Positions 1-11,532 of a DNA stretch of 64,000 bases are shown here, piece by piece (within the stretch, counting starts at the first letter, position 1; each line of letters begins with the position of its first letter). The position numbers and the translations under genes were made by a program. The stretch is from the NCBI GenBank assembly GCA_022376925.1, contig JAIOJX010000004.1, positions 123,219,123 through 123,283,122 of the forward strand, written 5' to 3'. Below the pieces are notes generated by a model. The model was not told the origin of the DNA. It did no database searches and saw only the letters and a list, made by a program, of their open reading frames with translations. This DNA is from Tragulus kanchil. Its lineage: Eukaryota > Chordata > Mammalia > Artiodactyla > Tragulidae.

Positions 1-1224
1 TCTGTATATCTTTTTTTCTTTTTTTACTGTTATGGCTAGGAATTCCAATATTATGTTTGAATAGGAGCAGTGAGAATTTGCATCCTTGTCTTACTACTTT
101 GAATTTAGCAGGGAGTATATTAACCCTTGTTGGTGCATCATTTGCAAATAGTTTCTATGATTCTATAGGTTGTCTTTTCATTTTGTTGTTGATTTTCTTT
201 GCTATGCAAAAGCTTTTAAGTTTGATTAGGTCCCATATGCTTATTTTTTCTTTTCCTGTGCTATGTTTAGGAATGTTTTACCTATGCTCTCATCCAGAAG
301 TTTTATGGTATCATATGTTATAATTAGGTCTTCAAACCATTTTGAGTTTATTCTCATACATGGTGTAAGGAGGTGTTCTCATTTCGTTGACTTACATGTA
401 TCTGTTCAGCTTTCCCAATACCACTTGTTGAAGAGACTGTCTTTTCTCCATTGTATGCTCTCATCTTTTTGTTGTAGATTGACTCTAGGTGCATGCATTT
501 ATTTCTGACTCTCTGTTCTGTACCATTGATTTATATGTCTGTGTCAGAACCCTGCTGTTTTGATTATTGTAGCTTGGTAATATAGTCTGAAGTCTGGAAT
601 GGTTATGCTTCCAGCTGTGCTGTTTTTTCTCAGGATTGCTTTGGCAATTCTGGGCCTTATGTAGTTAAATTTTAGGATCAACTGTTGTAGTTTTGTGGAA
701 AATGTCATGGGTATTTTAATAGGGATTGCATCAATCCTGTGTATTGCTTTGGGTAATATGACCATTTTAACAATATTCTTCCAATTCAAGAGCATAAGAT
801 ATCGTTCATTTCCTTGAATCACCTTTACTTTCCTTTATCAATGTTTTGTATTTTTCAGTATTATGATTTTTCTTATCTTTGGTTAAATTTATTCCTAGTT
901 TTTTTATGATACTTTAAATGGGATTTTTTTACTTTCCTGTATTTTGTTATTGGTGTATATAAATTGCAACAGATTTCTGTATATTGATCTCATAGCCTGC
1001 TATCTTGCTGACTTCATTTATTCTAATAGTTTTTGTGTGGAGACTTTAGGGTTCTCTATATCAGGTATCATATTATCTGCAAATAGTGACAGTTTAGCCT
1101 CTTTCCTTCCAATCTGTATATCTTTTTTTCTTTTTTTACTGTTATGGCTAGGAATTCCAATATTATGTTTGAATAGGAGCAGTGAGAATTTGCATCCTTG
1201 TCTTACTACTGAATTTAGCAGGGA
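1..1224 (+). repeat. Adjacent duplicate unit 1 (about 1.11 kb, first copy cut by window start)
   Basis: Positions 1-98 match 1113-1210. The junction falls at about 100-115, after which the text jumps to an earlier L1 position. The last bases of the first copy are altered (TACTTTGAATTTAGC for TACTGAATTTAGC). Confidence 0.85.
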
Positions 1225-3186
1225 GATTTTCATGGTTGAGTATTATGTTGGCTGTGGGTTTGTTATAGATGGTTTTTGTTATGTTGAAGTATGTTCCCTG
1301 TGTGCCCACTTTGTGAGTGTTTTTTATCATGAATGTTAAATTTTGTCAAATGCTTTTTCTGCATCTGTTGAGACAATCACGTGGCTATTTTTGTTAATGT
1401 GTATCATATTGATTTATGTTGAACCTCCCTTGCAAAACTGTAATGACTCCAACTTGATCATGGTGCATGGTCTTTTTTTATGTATTGTTGGATTCAATTT
1501 GTTAATATTTTGAGGATTTTTGCTTGTATTTTCAGCAAAGACACTGGCCTGTTATTTTCTTTTATTTTAATGTCTTTGTATGGTTTTAGTATGAGAATGA
1601 TGGTACTTTTATAGAATGTTTCTGAGAGTGTGCCCTCCTCTTCAAGTTTTTGAAGTAGCTTGAGCAGGATAGATACAAGTTCTTTGCATGTTTGGTAGAA
1701 TTCTCCAGTGAAACTATCTAGTTCTGGGCTTTTGTTTTGAAGAAGTTTTAAAAATTACGGATTTTGTTTTACTTTTGCTGATCAGTCTGTTCACATTATC
1801 TGTTTCTTCTTGACTCAGTTTTGGCAGGCTGCTTCTAGAAACTTGTCCATTTCTTCTAGGTTGTTCAACTTGTTGGAATATAACTTCATAGTATTAGCTT
1901 ATAAATTTTTAAAATTTCTGTGGTTTTGGTTGTTGTTATTTCTCCCCTTTCTTATTTTGTTTGGGTTCTCTTGCTTTTCTTCTTGGTGAGCCTGGCTAGA
2001 GGTTTAATTTTTATTTCTTTTCAAAAACATTTTTATTTTATTGAAACTGGTTTTTTTTTTTTTGTTCTGTTAAATTTTTTTTTGCTCTCTGATCTTTATT
2101 TCCTATTCTCCTGGAGACTTTAGGGTTCTCTATATCAGGTATCATATTATCTGCAAATAGTGACAGTTTAGCCTCTTTCCTTCCAATCTGTATATCTTTT
2201 TTTCTTTTTTTACTGTTATGGCTAGGAATTCCAATATTATGTTTGAATAGGAGCAGTGAGAATTTGCATCCTTGTCTTACTACTGAATTTAGCAGGGAGA
2301 TTTTCATGGTTGAGTATTATGTTGGCTGTGGGTTTGTTATAGATGGTTTTTGTTATGTTGAAGTATGTTCCCTGTGTGCCCACTTTGTGAGTGTTTTTTA
2401 TCATGAATGTTAAATTTTGTCAAATGCTTTTTCTGCATCTGTTGAGACAATCACGTGGCTATTTTTGTTAATGTGTATCATATTGATTTATGTTGAACCT
2501 CCCTTGCAAAACTGTAATGACTCCAACTTGATCATGGTGCATGGTCTTTTTTTATGTATTGTTGGATTCAATTTGTTAATATTTTGAGGATTTTTGCTTG
2601 TATTTTCAGCAAAGACACTGGCCTGTTATTTTCTTTTATTTTAATGTCTTTGTATGGTTTTAGTATGAGAATGATGGTACTTTTATAGAATGTTTCTGAG
2701 AGTGTGCCCTCCTCTTCAAGTTTTTGAAGTAGCTTGAGCAGGATAGATACAAGTTCTTTGCATGTTTGGTAGAATTCTCCAGTGAAACTATCTAGTTCTG
2801 GGCTTTTGTTTTGAAGAAGTTTTAAAAATTACGGATTTTGTTTTACTTTTGCTGATCAGTCTGTTCACATTATCTGTTTCTTCTTGACTCAGTTTTGGCA
2901 GGCTGCTTCTAGAAACTTGTCCATTTCTTCTAGGTTGTTCAACTTGTTGGAATATAACTTCATAGTATTAGCTTATAAATTTTTAAAATTTCTGTGGTTT
3001 TGGTTGTTGTTATTTCTCCCCTTTCTTATTTTGTTTGGGTTCTCTTGCTTTTCTTCTTGGTGAGCCTGGCTAGAGGTTTAATTTTTATTTCTTTTCAAAA
3101 ACATTTTTATTTTATTGAAACTGGTTTTAGTTTTATTGATCTGTTATTAATTTTTAAAATCTCTATTTGCTCTCTGATCTTTATTT
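1039..3186 (+). repeat. Adjacent duplicate unit 2 (offset 1,074 bp)
   Basis: Copy 1 is 1039-2112 and copy 2 is 2113-3186. The end of copy 1 (2050-2112) is a simplified, T-rich version of 3124-3186. It overlaps duplicate unit 1 by about 185 bp, so 1039-1224 exists three times. Confidence 0.93.
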
Positions 3187-3282
3187 CCTATTCTCCTGCT
3201 GACTTTGGCTTTTATTTGTTGTTTTTCAGATTCTTTTAGGTGGTAGATTAAGTTTATTTAAGATCTTTCTTCTTTCATTTCT

Positions 3283-3403
3283 TTTTTTTTTTGAGATCAA
3301 ACTGTTTTATTGAGGGGCTTCTGGGAAAGGTTGAAAAGCTAGGACGACAAGATCCAACGTCCTTTTCCGGGCCATCTGCCCCGCTTCTCAACGGATGGAA
3401 GCC
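3283..3403 (-). pseudogene. Possible 3' end of a processed retrocopy
   Basis: On the minus strand a stretch of about 110 nt ends in CAATAAAACAGTTTGATCTC followed directly by an A run (plus-strand T run at 3282-3292). A polyadenylation signal shortly before an A tail is the hallmark of an L1-mobilised mRNA copy, here strongly 5'-truncated. The sequence is GC-richer than the L1 around it. I do not recognise the parent gene. It interrupts L1 sequence and is followed by a CHR-type SINE. Confidence 0.4.
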
Positions 3404-3410
3404 ATTTTGT

Positions 3411-3574
3411 TTTTTAAAAAATACATTTATTTATTTATTTGTCTGTGTTTAGTCACTGGCATGCGGATCTTTAGTTGTGGTGTATGGGATATAGTTCCCT
3501 GACCAGGAATCGAACCCAGCTCCCTGGCATTGGGAGTTCAGAGTCTTAGTCACTGGGCCACCAGGGAACTCCCA
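3411..3574 (-). mobile_element. CHR-type tRNA-derived SINE
   Basis: The minus strand starts with GGGAGTTCCCTGGTGGCCCA, a tRNA(Glu)-like head with an A box, then a B-box-like GGTTCGATTCCTGG at about 3505-3520, and ends in a TAAATAAATAAATG tail. This is the Cetacea-hippo-ruminant (CHR) SINE plan. It is inserted next to the retrocopy, and L1 resumes at 3575. Confidence 0.75.
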
Positions 3575-3842
3575 TCTTCTTTCTTGAGGAAGGCCTGCAT
3601 CACTGTGAACTTACCTCTTAATAACTGCTTTTGCCCTATCCCATAGATCTTGTAGGTTGTGTTTTCATTTTTGTTTGCCTTGATATTTTCTAAATTCTTC
3701 TTTAGTTTCTTCATTGACCCATTGGTCTTTTACTAACATGTTGTTTAGTCTCCATTTGTTTGTTCTTTTCCTCATTTTCTTTCTGTGGTTGATTTGTAAT
3801 TTCACAGTATTGTGGTCAGAAAAGTTGTGTTAAATAACTTCT
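3575..3842 (-). mobile_element. L1 LINE fragment (ORF2, antisense) continuing
   Basis: The text resumes the L1 ORF2 antisense pattern (glycine- and histidine-poor, T-rich plus strand) that was interrupted at about 3280 by the retrocopy and the CHR SINE. It ends at the AACTTCTTTG junction with the next SINE. There is no intact frame. Confidence 0.65.
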
Positions 3843-4149
3843 TTGTTTTGGGGAGGGGAGTGCAAGTTGGGCAGGGAGGGGGACGGGCGGGCCACTTCTA
3901 TTAGTCTTTCATTTATTCAGTTTCATCCATCTTTGTTTTTTGGCCCATGTGGGCCTCCCATTGCAGTGGCCTCTGTTGTCACAGAGCACCAGCTCTGGGC
4001 GCATGTGCTCCAGAGCTCTGACTCGGTAATTGGACACATCAGTCCAGCCGCTCCGCGGCACGTGGGATCTTCCCAGGCCAGGGATTGAACTGGCACCCCT
4101 TGCACTGCAAGGCGGTGTCCTTACCCACCGGACCACCAGGGGAAGCCCT
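3843..4149 (-). mobile_element. Full-length CHR-related SINE, distinct subfamily (member 1)
   Basis: The minus strand begins GGGCTTCCCCTGGTGGTCCG (A-box region), has a B-box-like segment in CCAGTTCAATCCCTGG at about 4080-4095, and a body containing GAGCCAGAGCTCTGG-type and CACATGCGCCCAGAGC-type sequence, ending at a G/T-rich tail near 3845. Two further members of the same body type occur at 5234-5494 and 11216-11532. The body differs from the CHR elements at 3411, 4186 and 33867, so I treat it as a separate subfamily. Confidence 0.75.
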
Positions 4150-4185
4150 GGTTTTTACTTTTTTAATAAATTATTTACCCATTTA

Positions 4186-4458
4186 AAAATTATATTTAGT
4201 TATTTAATTTAGGGGATGTGCTGGATCTTTGTTGTGCATGGGCTTTCTCTAGTTGAAGAGAACACGGAGCTACTCTTTAATTGCAGTACATGGGCTTCTG
4301 ACTATGGTGGCTTCTCTTGTTGCAGAGCATGGGGCTCTAGAATGAGCAGGTTCAGTAGTTGTGACAGTGGGCTTAGTCACAGAATCTTTCTAGAACAGGG
4401 ATCAAACCTGTGTCCCCTGCATTAGACATTCTTGACCACTGGCTCATCAGGGAAGTCC
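4186..4458 (-). mobile_element. CHR-type SINE, older copy
   Basis: The minus strand starts AGGACTTCCCTGATGAGCCA and contains the CHR body (ATGCTCTGCAACAAGAGAAG and GCCCATGTACTGCAATTAAA segments). It is diverged from the consensus pattern and ends in an AT-rich tail near 4190. Confidence 0.75.
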
Positions 4459-4519
4459 TACACTGTTTTTTGAAATACTGGACTGGTCAGGAGGTCTATG
4501 ATTTTTTTCCTGGCTCCAA

Positions 4520-4665
4520 GATTTATTAGTTAACTTTGGGAAAATCCCTTAGATTTTCCAAGCCTTGGTTTTCTTGCCTGTAAAATGTTAAAAATAATGT
4601 CCGAGTTGCTTACAGATTTATGTTTAAATGAAGCAATACATATAAAAGTACTTTATGAAATTGTT
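4520..4665 (+). mobile_element. MIR SINE relic
   Basis: The plus strand has the MIR core pattern: CTTTGGGAAAATCCCTTAGA, then CCTTGGTTTTCTTGCCTGTA, then AAAATGTTAAAAATAATGTC. This corresponds to the familiar 'TGGGCAAGTCACTTAACC ... CTCATCTGTAAAATGGGG' series. It is strongly diverged, as expected for an old mammalian repeat. Confidence 0.6.
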
Positions 4666-5233
4666 TCATCCTTACAGAAAATGCTGGTAATGTCTCTTAA
4701 TGTGCACAGAGCAATTGTGTAGACAATAGTTAAAAAACAAAAATCAACAGAAAATTTCTTTTGTCTATATCCCTATAAAGACTGCTTCCTGGGACTATGT
4801 GCAAAAATCTATCACCCTTGAGATCCTATTTGGGTTATTTTCTAATTTTTTTTTGTCTCAGAAGATAAAAATAACAAGTGAATTACTTTTGTTCTGGCAA
4901 CAACACACACATTTTTTGTAGCTTCCCAGCAGAATACACTATTCATGAAGAGAGAGTATTTCTCAGTGTTGTAACTTTCAGATTTCACAGTAAACTAAAT
5001 GCCTTGAGACTGAACATTTGTTACCATTGCTAACTTCCATGAATTAATGCTCCTCAGCTAGTCTTTCAGCTGAAGGGGGAATATTTGATCTTTCTTTTTC
5101 AGCAAGGAGATAGAAAGTAAATGCCACAGAAAAGACAATGAATGCTCTAAGACATCCAGACCTTAGAAAAATGCCATTCCATGTGTGAAAAAATGTAGCG
5201 TACCTGGGTTGAGAAGGATCTTTGGTTATTTTT

Positions 5234-5494
5234 TTCTTTTTTTTTTGGCCGCTTCTATTGATCTTTCATTTATTTATCTTTGTTCTTTTGCCTGTGTTGG
5301 CCTCCCATCACAGTGGCCTCCCTCCTCGCAGAGCACTAGCTCTGGGTGCATGTGCTCCAGAGCTCTGGCTTGGTAGTTGGACACATTGGTCCAGCTGCTC
5401 CATGGCACGTGGGATCTTCCCAGGCCAGGGATCGAACTGGAGCACCTTGCACTGCAAGGTGGTGTCCTTACTCTCTGGACCACCAGGGAAGCCC
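5234..5494 (-). mobile_element. CHR-related SINE subfamily, member 2, copy 1, with TSD
   Basis: The minus strand reads GGGCTTCCCTGGTGGTCCAG, then GTTCGATCCCTGGCCTGGGA (B box), then the GAGCTCTGGAGCACATGCAC body, ending in an A-rich tail. The short direct repeat GGTTATTT flanks it (about 5223-5231 and 5497-5505). A second copy from the assembly duplication lies at 6368-6600, but it lacks about 28 bp of the SINE body and differs at several bases. Confidence 0.75.
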
Positions 5495-6367
5495 TGTGGT
5501 TATTTTAATCATGCAGCTCTTGGCCTTCTCTGCCTTTATGTACTTTTATTGATAAGTTTTATGGCCTCAAAGATGCTCCATTCAGATTCACATTTATCTG
5601 AAATTTATTATAAACTTCATTTTGTGGCAGACTTGCTAGTTAACAGTAGTTTTAAAATGTCAATATGTACTCTGGATTTCCCAGAGGGAAGTGTAGTATG
5701 AAGTGTTTTCCAACTGTACACAATCAGTTATTTAAAAAACAGTTAAGGGAACAGGCATGCCCCCCAGAGTACATGTTGATAAACCCCGCCCTAGGCAGGT
5801 TGTTAGGTGAGCTAAAAACTAGAGTGTGAGAAACACCCTTTAGAAGTGGTTCAGAAGGAGGGGATGATCATTCAAGGCTTGAGAGAAGCCGGGAGCGCTG
5901 CATGAAGGAGGTGTTGAGCTGCACCATGAAGGATGAGGGGAAATTCTACTGGAAGGCTTTGTAGGTAGGAATTTTTCAGGTGAAGGACGAGGCAGGAACA
6001 AAAATGGAGATGGGAAAGCACAAACTCTTTTCACGGGTTGGCAGGTGTCTCTTGCTACCTCTACAAGCATATCATAAGTTTAAGCAAAAATTCTCCAGAT
6101 GACTACAGGCAATACTTTTTCCTAGTCTACTGATGAGAATGTAGGACAGGGCAGTTACCATTGCTAACTTCCATGAATTAATGCTCCTCAGCTAGTCTTT
6201 CAGCTGAAGGGGGAATATTTGATCTTTCTTTTTCAGCAAGGAGATAGAAAGTAAATGCCACAGAAAAGACAATGAATGCTCTAAGACATCCAGACCTTAG
6301 AAAAATGCCATTCCATGTGTGAAAAAATGTAGCGTACCTGGGTTGAGAAGGATCTTTGGTTATTTTT

Positions 6368-6600
6368 TTCTTTTTTTTTTGGCCGCTTCTATTGATCTTT
6401 CATTTATTTATCTTTGTTCTTTTGCCTGTGTTGGCCTCCCATCACATCTGGGCGCATGCGCTCCAGAGCTCTGGCTTGGTAGTTGGACACATTGGTCCAG
6501 CTGCTCCATGGCACGTGGGATCTTCCCAGGCCAGGGATCGAACTGGAGCACCTTGCACTGCAAGGTGGTGTCCTTACTCTCTGGACCACCAGGGAAGCCC
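6368..6600 (-). mobile_element. CHR-related SINE subfamily, member 2, duplicate copy with internal deletion
   Basis: Repeat of the SINE at 5234-5494 inside the duplicated unit, but the segment between CCCATCACA and TCTGGG is shortened by about 28 bp and GCATGTGC reads GCATGCGC. The differences look like read mis-recruitment from another family member during consensus building rather than two alleles. Confidence 0.7.
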
Positions 6601-7260
6601 TGTGGTTATTTTAATCATGCAGCTCTTGGCCTTCTCTGCCTTTATGTACTTTTATTGATAAGTTTTATGGCCTCAAAGATGCTCCATTCAGATTCACATT
6701 TATCTGAAATTTATTATAAACTTCATTTTGTGGCAGACTTGCTAGTTAACAGTAGTTTTAAAATGTCAATATGTACTCTGGATTTCCCAGGGGGAAGTGT
6801 AGTATGAAGTGTTTTCCAACTGTACACAATCAGTTATTTAAAAAACAGTTAAGGGAACAGGCATGCCCCCCAGAGTACATGTTGATAAACCCCGCCCTAG
6901 GCAGGTTGTTAGGTGAGCTAAAAACTAGAGTGTGAGAAACACCCTTTAGAAGTGGTTCAGAAGGAGGGGATGATCATTCAAGGCTTGAGAGAAGCCGGGA
7001 GCGCTGCATGAAGGAGGTGTTGAGCTGCACCATGAAGGATGAGGGGAAATTCTACTGGAAGGCTTTGTAGGTAGGAATTTTTCAGGTGAAGGACGAGGCA
7101 GGAACAAAAATGGAGATGGGAAAGCACAAACTCTTTTCACGGGTTGGCAGGTGTCTCTTGCTACCTCTACAAGCATATCATAAGTTTAAGCAAAAATTCT
7201 CCAGATGACTACAGGCAATACTTTTTCCTAGTCTACTGATGAGAATGTAGGACAGGGCAG

Positions 7261-7815
7261 TATCAGGCTTTCTGTTTTATAGTTATAGCAACAGTCCATA
7301 CAGACATCTACACAATCATTAATATAGTTGTCCAGTATTTTCCTTCCTCTCCTCTGCTAAGTGATGGCTGAGGTGAAAGAGCAGGAGCCTTGTATGGGGC
7401 AGGTAGAAGAGTCTCCCCAGGCTTAGAAGCTCTATGTCTCACTGGTGCCAATAGCTCTTGTTATAACTCCATAGGCAAAGCTCTGATATCACCATGTGGG
7501 ATGTCGTCAAAGTGCCACTGTATTCAAATTCAAAGCATGATTTATCTCTGAGCATTTAGAGTTGCTCCTTATCCAGATGTAATTTGCCAATCAAGTCATT
7601 TTAACTATGAGCAATTTTACTTGTGTAACATAGTTGATATAATATTCTATGATTTCCAAGTGAACAGAGCATAACCGAAGGCAAACTCATTGCTCTGAAG
7701 CTGTGTCATTTACACACAGCCCTTAAATATTAAGCTAGCAGTGAGACTGGGAAAATGATGTATTATCTTGGATTCCAACGAGAGTTTGGAAAAGTAACTT
7801 CTATAATGGCATATA
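7261..7815. other. Gene-free stretch, no recognised repeat
   Basis: About 550 bp of mixed-composition sequence between the duplicated pair ending at 7260 and L1 material beginning near 7815. I see no open frame, RNA gene or repeat that I can name. Confidence 0.5.
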
Positions 7816-10555
7816 GTTGTTTATGATAGTCTCTTATCCTTTACATTTTTGTGATATCCATTGTAACTCTTTCCTTTCTTAATTTCATTGATTTGGTGAC
7901 TTCCCTTTTTTCTTTAAAAAGTCTGTATCTGGCTAAAAGTTTGTCAGTTTTATCTTTTCAAGAATCAGCTTTTAGTTTCATTGATTTTTTTCCAGTTGTT
8001 TTCATCAATTGTATTTCATTGATTTCCATTCTGATCTTTATGATTTCTGTCCTTCTACTAACTTCAGATTTTGTTTGTTCTTCTTTCTGTAGTTCCTTTA
8101 GGTGTTAAGTTAGTTTATTTGGAATTTTTCCTGTTTGCTGAGGTAAGTTGTAATGCTATAATCTTCCCCTTTAGAACTGCTTTTTCCTGTCCCATAGGTT
8201 TTGGATCATCTTGTTTTTGTTTTCATTTGTCTCCAGGTATTGTTTATTTCCTCTTAGATTTGTCTCAGTGAGCTATTGGTTGTTTAGTAGCATATTGTTT
8301 TAGCCTCCACACGTTTGTGATTGTGTTTTTTTTTTTTTCTTATAGTTGATTTCTAATCTTACAGTGTTGGATTTGAAAAAGATTCTTGATATTATTTCAG
8401 TTTTCTTAAATTTACCAAGGCTTGTTTTGTGGTATAGCATGTGATCAGTCTGGAGAATATTCCATGTGTACTTGAAAAGAAAGTATATTCTGCTACTTTT
8501 GGATGGAATGTATTATAAATATCAATTAGGCTGATTTGGTATAGTGTCCTTTAAGGTATGTTTCCTCTTATTGATTTTCTGTCTGGATGAAAGTGGGGTG
8601 TTGAAGTCCCCCACTAGTATAATTGTTTATTTCCCCTTTTATGGCTGTTAGTATTTGCCTTGTATATCGAGCTGTTAGGCACATATGCATTTACACTTAA
8701 TACATCTTCTTCTTGGAATGACTGCTTGATCATTATATAGTGTCCTCTTAGGTCTTTTTTTTTTTTTAACCATTGATTTTGTTTATAAGTATCCCTACCT
8801 TAGCTTTCTTTTGACATCTGTTTGCATGGAATATCTTTTTCCATCCCCTCCCTTTCTGTCTGTGTTTGTCCCTTGATCAGAAGAGGGTCTCTTGCAGTAT
8901 GGGTCTTGTTTTTGTATCCATTCAGTCAACCCGTGTCTTTTGGTTGGAGCATTTAGTCTATTTACATTTAATACTATTATTGATATGTATGTTCGTATTG
9001 CCATTTTGTTAACTGTTTAGGGTTTGTTTTGTAGGTCTTTTATCCTCTTTTTCACTTTTGTTATCTTGTGATGACTAAACTTTTGTGTTTGGATTCCTTA
9101 TTCTTCTTTGTGTGTGTATCTATTGTAGAATTTTGCTTAAAAGTTACCATAAGGTTTTGATATAGCAGTCTATATCTATAAATAAGACTGTTTTAAGTCT
9201 TCTTTCTGTAGTTCCTTTAGGTGTTAAGTTAGTTTATTTGGAATTTTTCCTGTTTGCTGAGGTAAGTTGTAATGCTATAATCTTCCCCTTTAGAACTGCT
9301 TTTTCCTGTCCCATAGGTTTTGGATCATCTTGTTTTTGTTTTCATTTGTCTCCAGGTATTGTTTATTTCCTCTTAGATTTGTCTCAGTGAGCTATTGGTT
9401 GTTTAGTAGCATATTGTTTTAGCCTCCACACGTTTGTGATTGTGTTTTTTTTTTTTTCTTATAGTTGATTTCTAATCTTACAGTGTTGGATTTGAAAAAG
9501 ATTCTTGATATTATTTCAGTTTTCTTAAATTTACCAAGGCTTGTTTTGTGGTATAGCATGTGATCAGTCTGGAGAATATTCCATGTGTACTTGAAAAGAA
9601 AGTATATTCTGCTACTTTTGGATGGAATGTATTATAAATATCAATTAGGCTGATTTGGTATAGTGTCCTTTAAGGTATGTTTCCTCTTATTGATTTTCTG
9701 TCTGGATGAAAGTGGGGTGTTGAAGTCCCCCACTAGTATAATTGTTTATTTCCCCTTTTATGGCTGTTAGTATTTGCCTTGTATATCGAGCTGTTAGGCA
9801 CATATGCATTTACACTTAATACATCTTCTTCTTGGAATGACTGCTTGATCATTATATAGTGTCCTCTTAGGTCTTTTTTTTTTTTTAACCATTGATTTTG
9901 TTTATAAGTATCCCTACCTTAGCTTTCTTTTGACATCTGTTTGCATGGAATATCTTTTTCCATCCCCTCCCTTTCTGTCTGTGTTTGTCCCTTGATCAGA
10001 AGAGGGTCTCTTGCAGTATGGGTCTTGTTTTTGTATCCATTCAGTCAACCCGTGTCTTTTGGTTGGAGCATTTAGTCTATTTACATTTAATACTATTATT
10101 GATATGTATGTTCGTATTGCCATTTTGTTAACTGTTTAGGGTTTGTTTTGTAGGTCTTTTATCCTCTTTTTCACTTTTGTTATCTTGTGATGACTAAACT
10201 TTTGTGTTTGGATTCCTTATTCTTCTTTGTGTGTGTATCTATTGTAGAATTTTGCTTAAAAGTTACCATAAGGTTTTGATATAGCAGTCTATATCTATAA
10301 ATAAGACTGTTTTAAGTTGCAGGTTTTAAAATTTCATTTGCATTTCCGATATTCTCCATTTGTACTCTCTTCATGATGACTGGTTTTGATATCATATTTG
10401 TGTGTGAATGATTTTCTACCTTTCCCTCTTGCTTCTAGTTGTGACCTTTTCTTTTCCACCTAGAGGAGTTTCTTTGTACCAATTTTCATTCCCACCAAAA
10501 GTGCTGGAGGGTTCCCTTGTCTCCACACCCTCTCCAGCATTTGTTGTTTGTGGAC
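7815..10555 (-). mobile_element. L1 LINE, ORF2 endonuclease and neighbouring region (antisense)
   Basis: The minus-strand peptide at 8795-9004 (repeated at 9914-10123) reads TYISIIVLNVNRLNAPTKRH then GLTEWIQKQDP, the N-terminal start of the L1 ORF2 endonuclease domain. It then shifts frame and stops, so it is dead. A duplicated unit (8080-10317) doubles most of it. From about 10476 the text switches to a different L1 ORF2 C-terminal segment, so at least two L1 fragments are joined here. Confidence 0.8.
8080..10317 (+). repeat. Adjacent duplicate unit 4 (offset 1,119 bp)
   Basis: Copy 1 is 8080-9198 and copy 2 is 9199-10317. The copies look identical by eye. The junction follows CTGTTTTAAGT. 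Confidence 0.95.
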
Positions 10556-11215
10556 TTTTTTTTTTTAATTGAAGAATGGCTTTTACTGAGTTTTGTTGTT
10601 TTCTGCCAAACATCAACATGAATCAACCGTAGGTATATACGTGTCCCCTCCCTCTTGACCTTCCCTCCCATCTCCTTCCCCGTCCCACCTCTCCAGGTAG
10701 TTAAAGAGCCCCTGTTTGAGTTCCCTGAGTCTAACAGCAAATTTCCATTGGTTATCTATTTTATATATGGTAATGTAAGTTTCTGTGTTACTCTTTCTAT
10801 ATATCTCACCCTGCCCTCCATGCCCCCATGTCCATAAGTGTGTAACTGCTGCTCTGCAAATAACTTCATCAGTACCATCTTTCTAGATTGCATTTGTATG
10901 CATTAGTTGTATGATATTTATCTCTTTCTGACTTATTTCACTCTGTATAGTAGGCTCTAGGCTCATCCACCTCATTAGAACTGACTCAAATGCATTCTTT
11001 TTTACGGTTGAGTAATATTCCATTATATATACATACCACTGCTTCTTTATCCATTTATCTGTGATTGAATATCTAGATTGCTTCCATGTTCTAGCTATTG
11101 AAAATAGTGCTGCAGTGAACAATGGAGAACATGTGTCTTTTTCAATTATGGTTTCCTCAGGGTATATGCCTAGTAGTGGGATTGCTGGGTCATATGGTGG
11201 TTTTATTCCTAGTTT

Positions 11216-11532
11216 ATTTATTTATTTATTTATTTTGGGTGGGGATCGGGTTGGGGAGGGAGGGGAGTGGGCGGGCCACTTCTATTGTTCTTTCATTTCT
11301 CTGTTTTCATCCGTCTTTGCTCCTTGGCTCCTGTGGGCCTCCCATCGTTGTGGGGTCTGTCGCTGTAGAGTGCCGGCTCTGGGCGCATGCGCTCCAGAGC
11401 TCCGGCTCGGTGATTGGACACATCGGTCCATCCGCTCCACAGCATGTGGGATCTTCCCAGGCCAGGGATCCAACCGGCGCCCCTTGCACTGCAAGGCGGT
11501 GTCCTTACCCACTGGACCACCAGGGGAAGCCC
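11216..11532 (-). mobile_element. CHR-related SINE subfamily, member 3, full length with TSD
   Basis: The element has a 12-bp target-site duplication TATTCCTAGTTT at 11204-11215 and 11533-11544, interrupting L1 text. The minus strand starts GGGCTTCCCCTGGTGGTCCA (A box), has GGTTGGATCCCTGG (B box) and GCGCATGCGCCCAGAGC in the body, and ends with a TAAA-repeat tail (plus-strand TTTA repeat 11216-11236). It is little diverged from member 1. A duplicate from the assembly artefact lies at 12305-12621. Confidence 0.85.

Larger units (their letters stand above)
1..3282 (-). mobile_element. L1 LINE fragment, ORF2 reverse-transcriptase region (antisense)
   Basis: The minus strand carries broken L1 ORF2 reading frames. 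The peptide at 1018-1233 and again at 2038-2307 reads VRQGCKFSLLLF followed by IQIGRKEAKLSLFADNM, the L1 reverse-transcriptase palm with the catalytic FADD changed to FADN. There are many stops, so it is dead. Two duplicated units (1-1224 and 1039-3186) inflate its length. The sequence near 2050-2112 is a garbled, T-rich version of 3124-3190. Confidence 0.85.
5021..7260 (+). repeat. Adjacent duplicate unit 3 (offset 1,134 falling to 1,106 bp)
   Basis: Copy 1 is 5021-6154 and copy 2 is 6155-7260. The offset changes by 28 bp inside the SINE, where copy 2 lacks part of the body. Confidence 0.95.

Noticed and set aside
5222..5701. 159-codon plus-strand frame and its 162-codon relative at 6319
   Set aside because: Both read through a CHR-related SINE in antisense; the recurrence comes from the duplicated unit.
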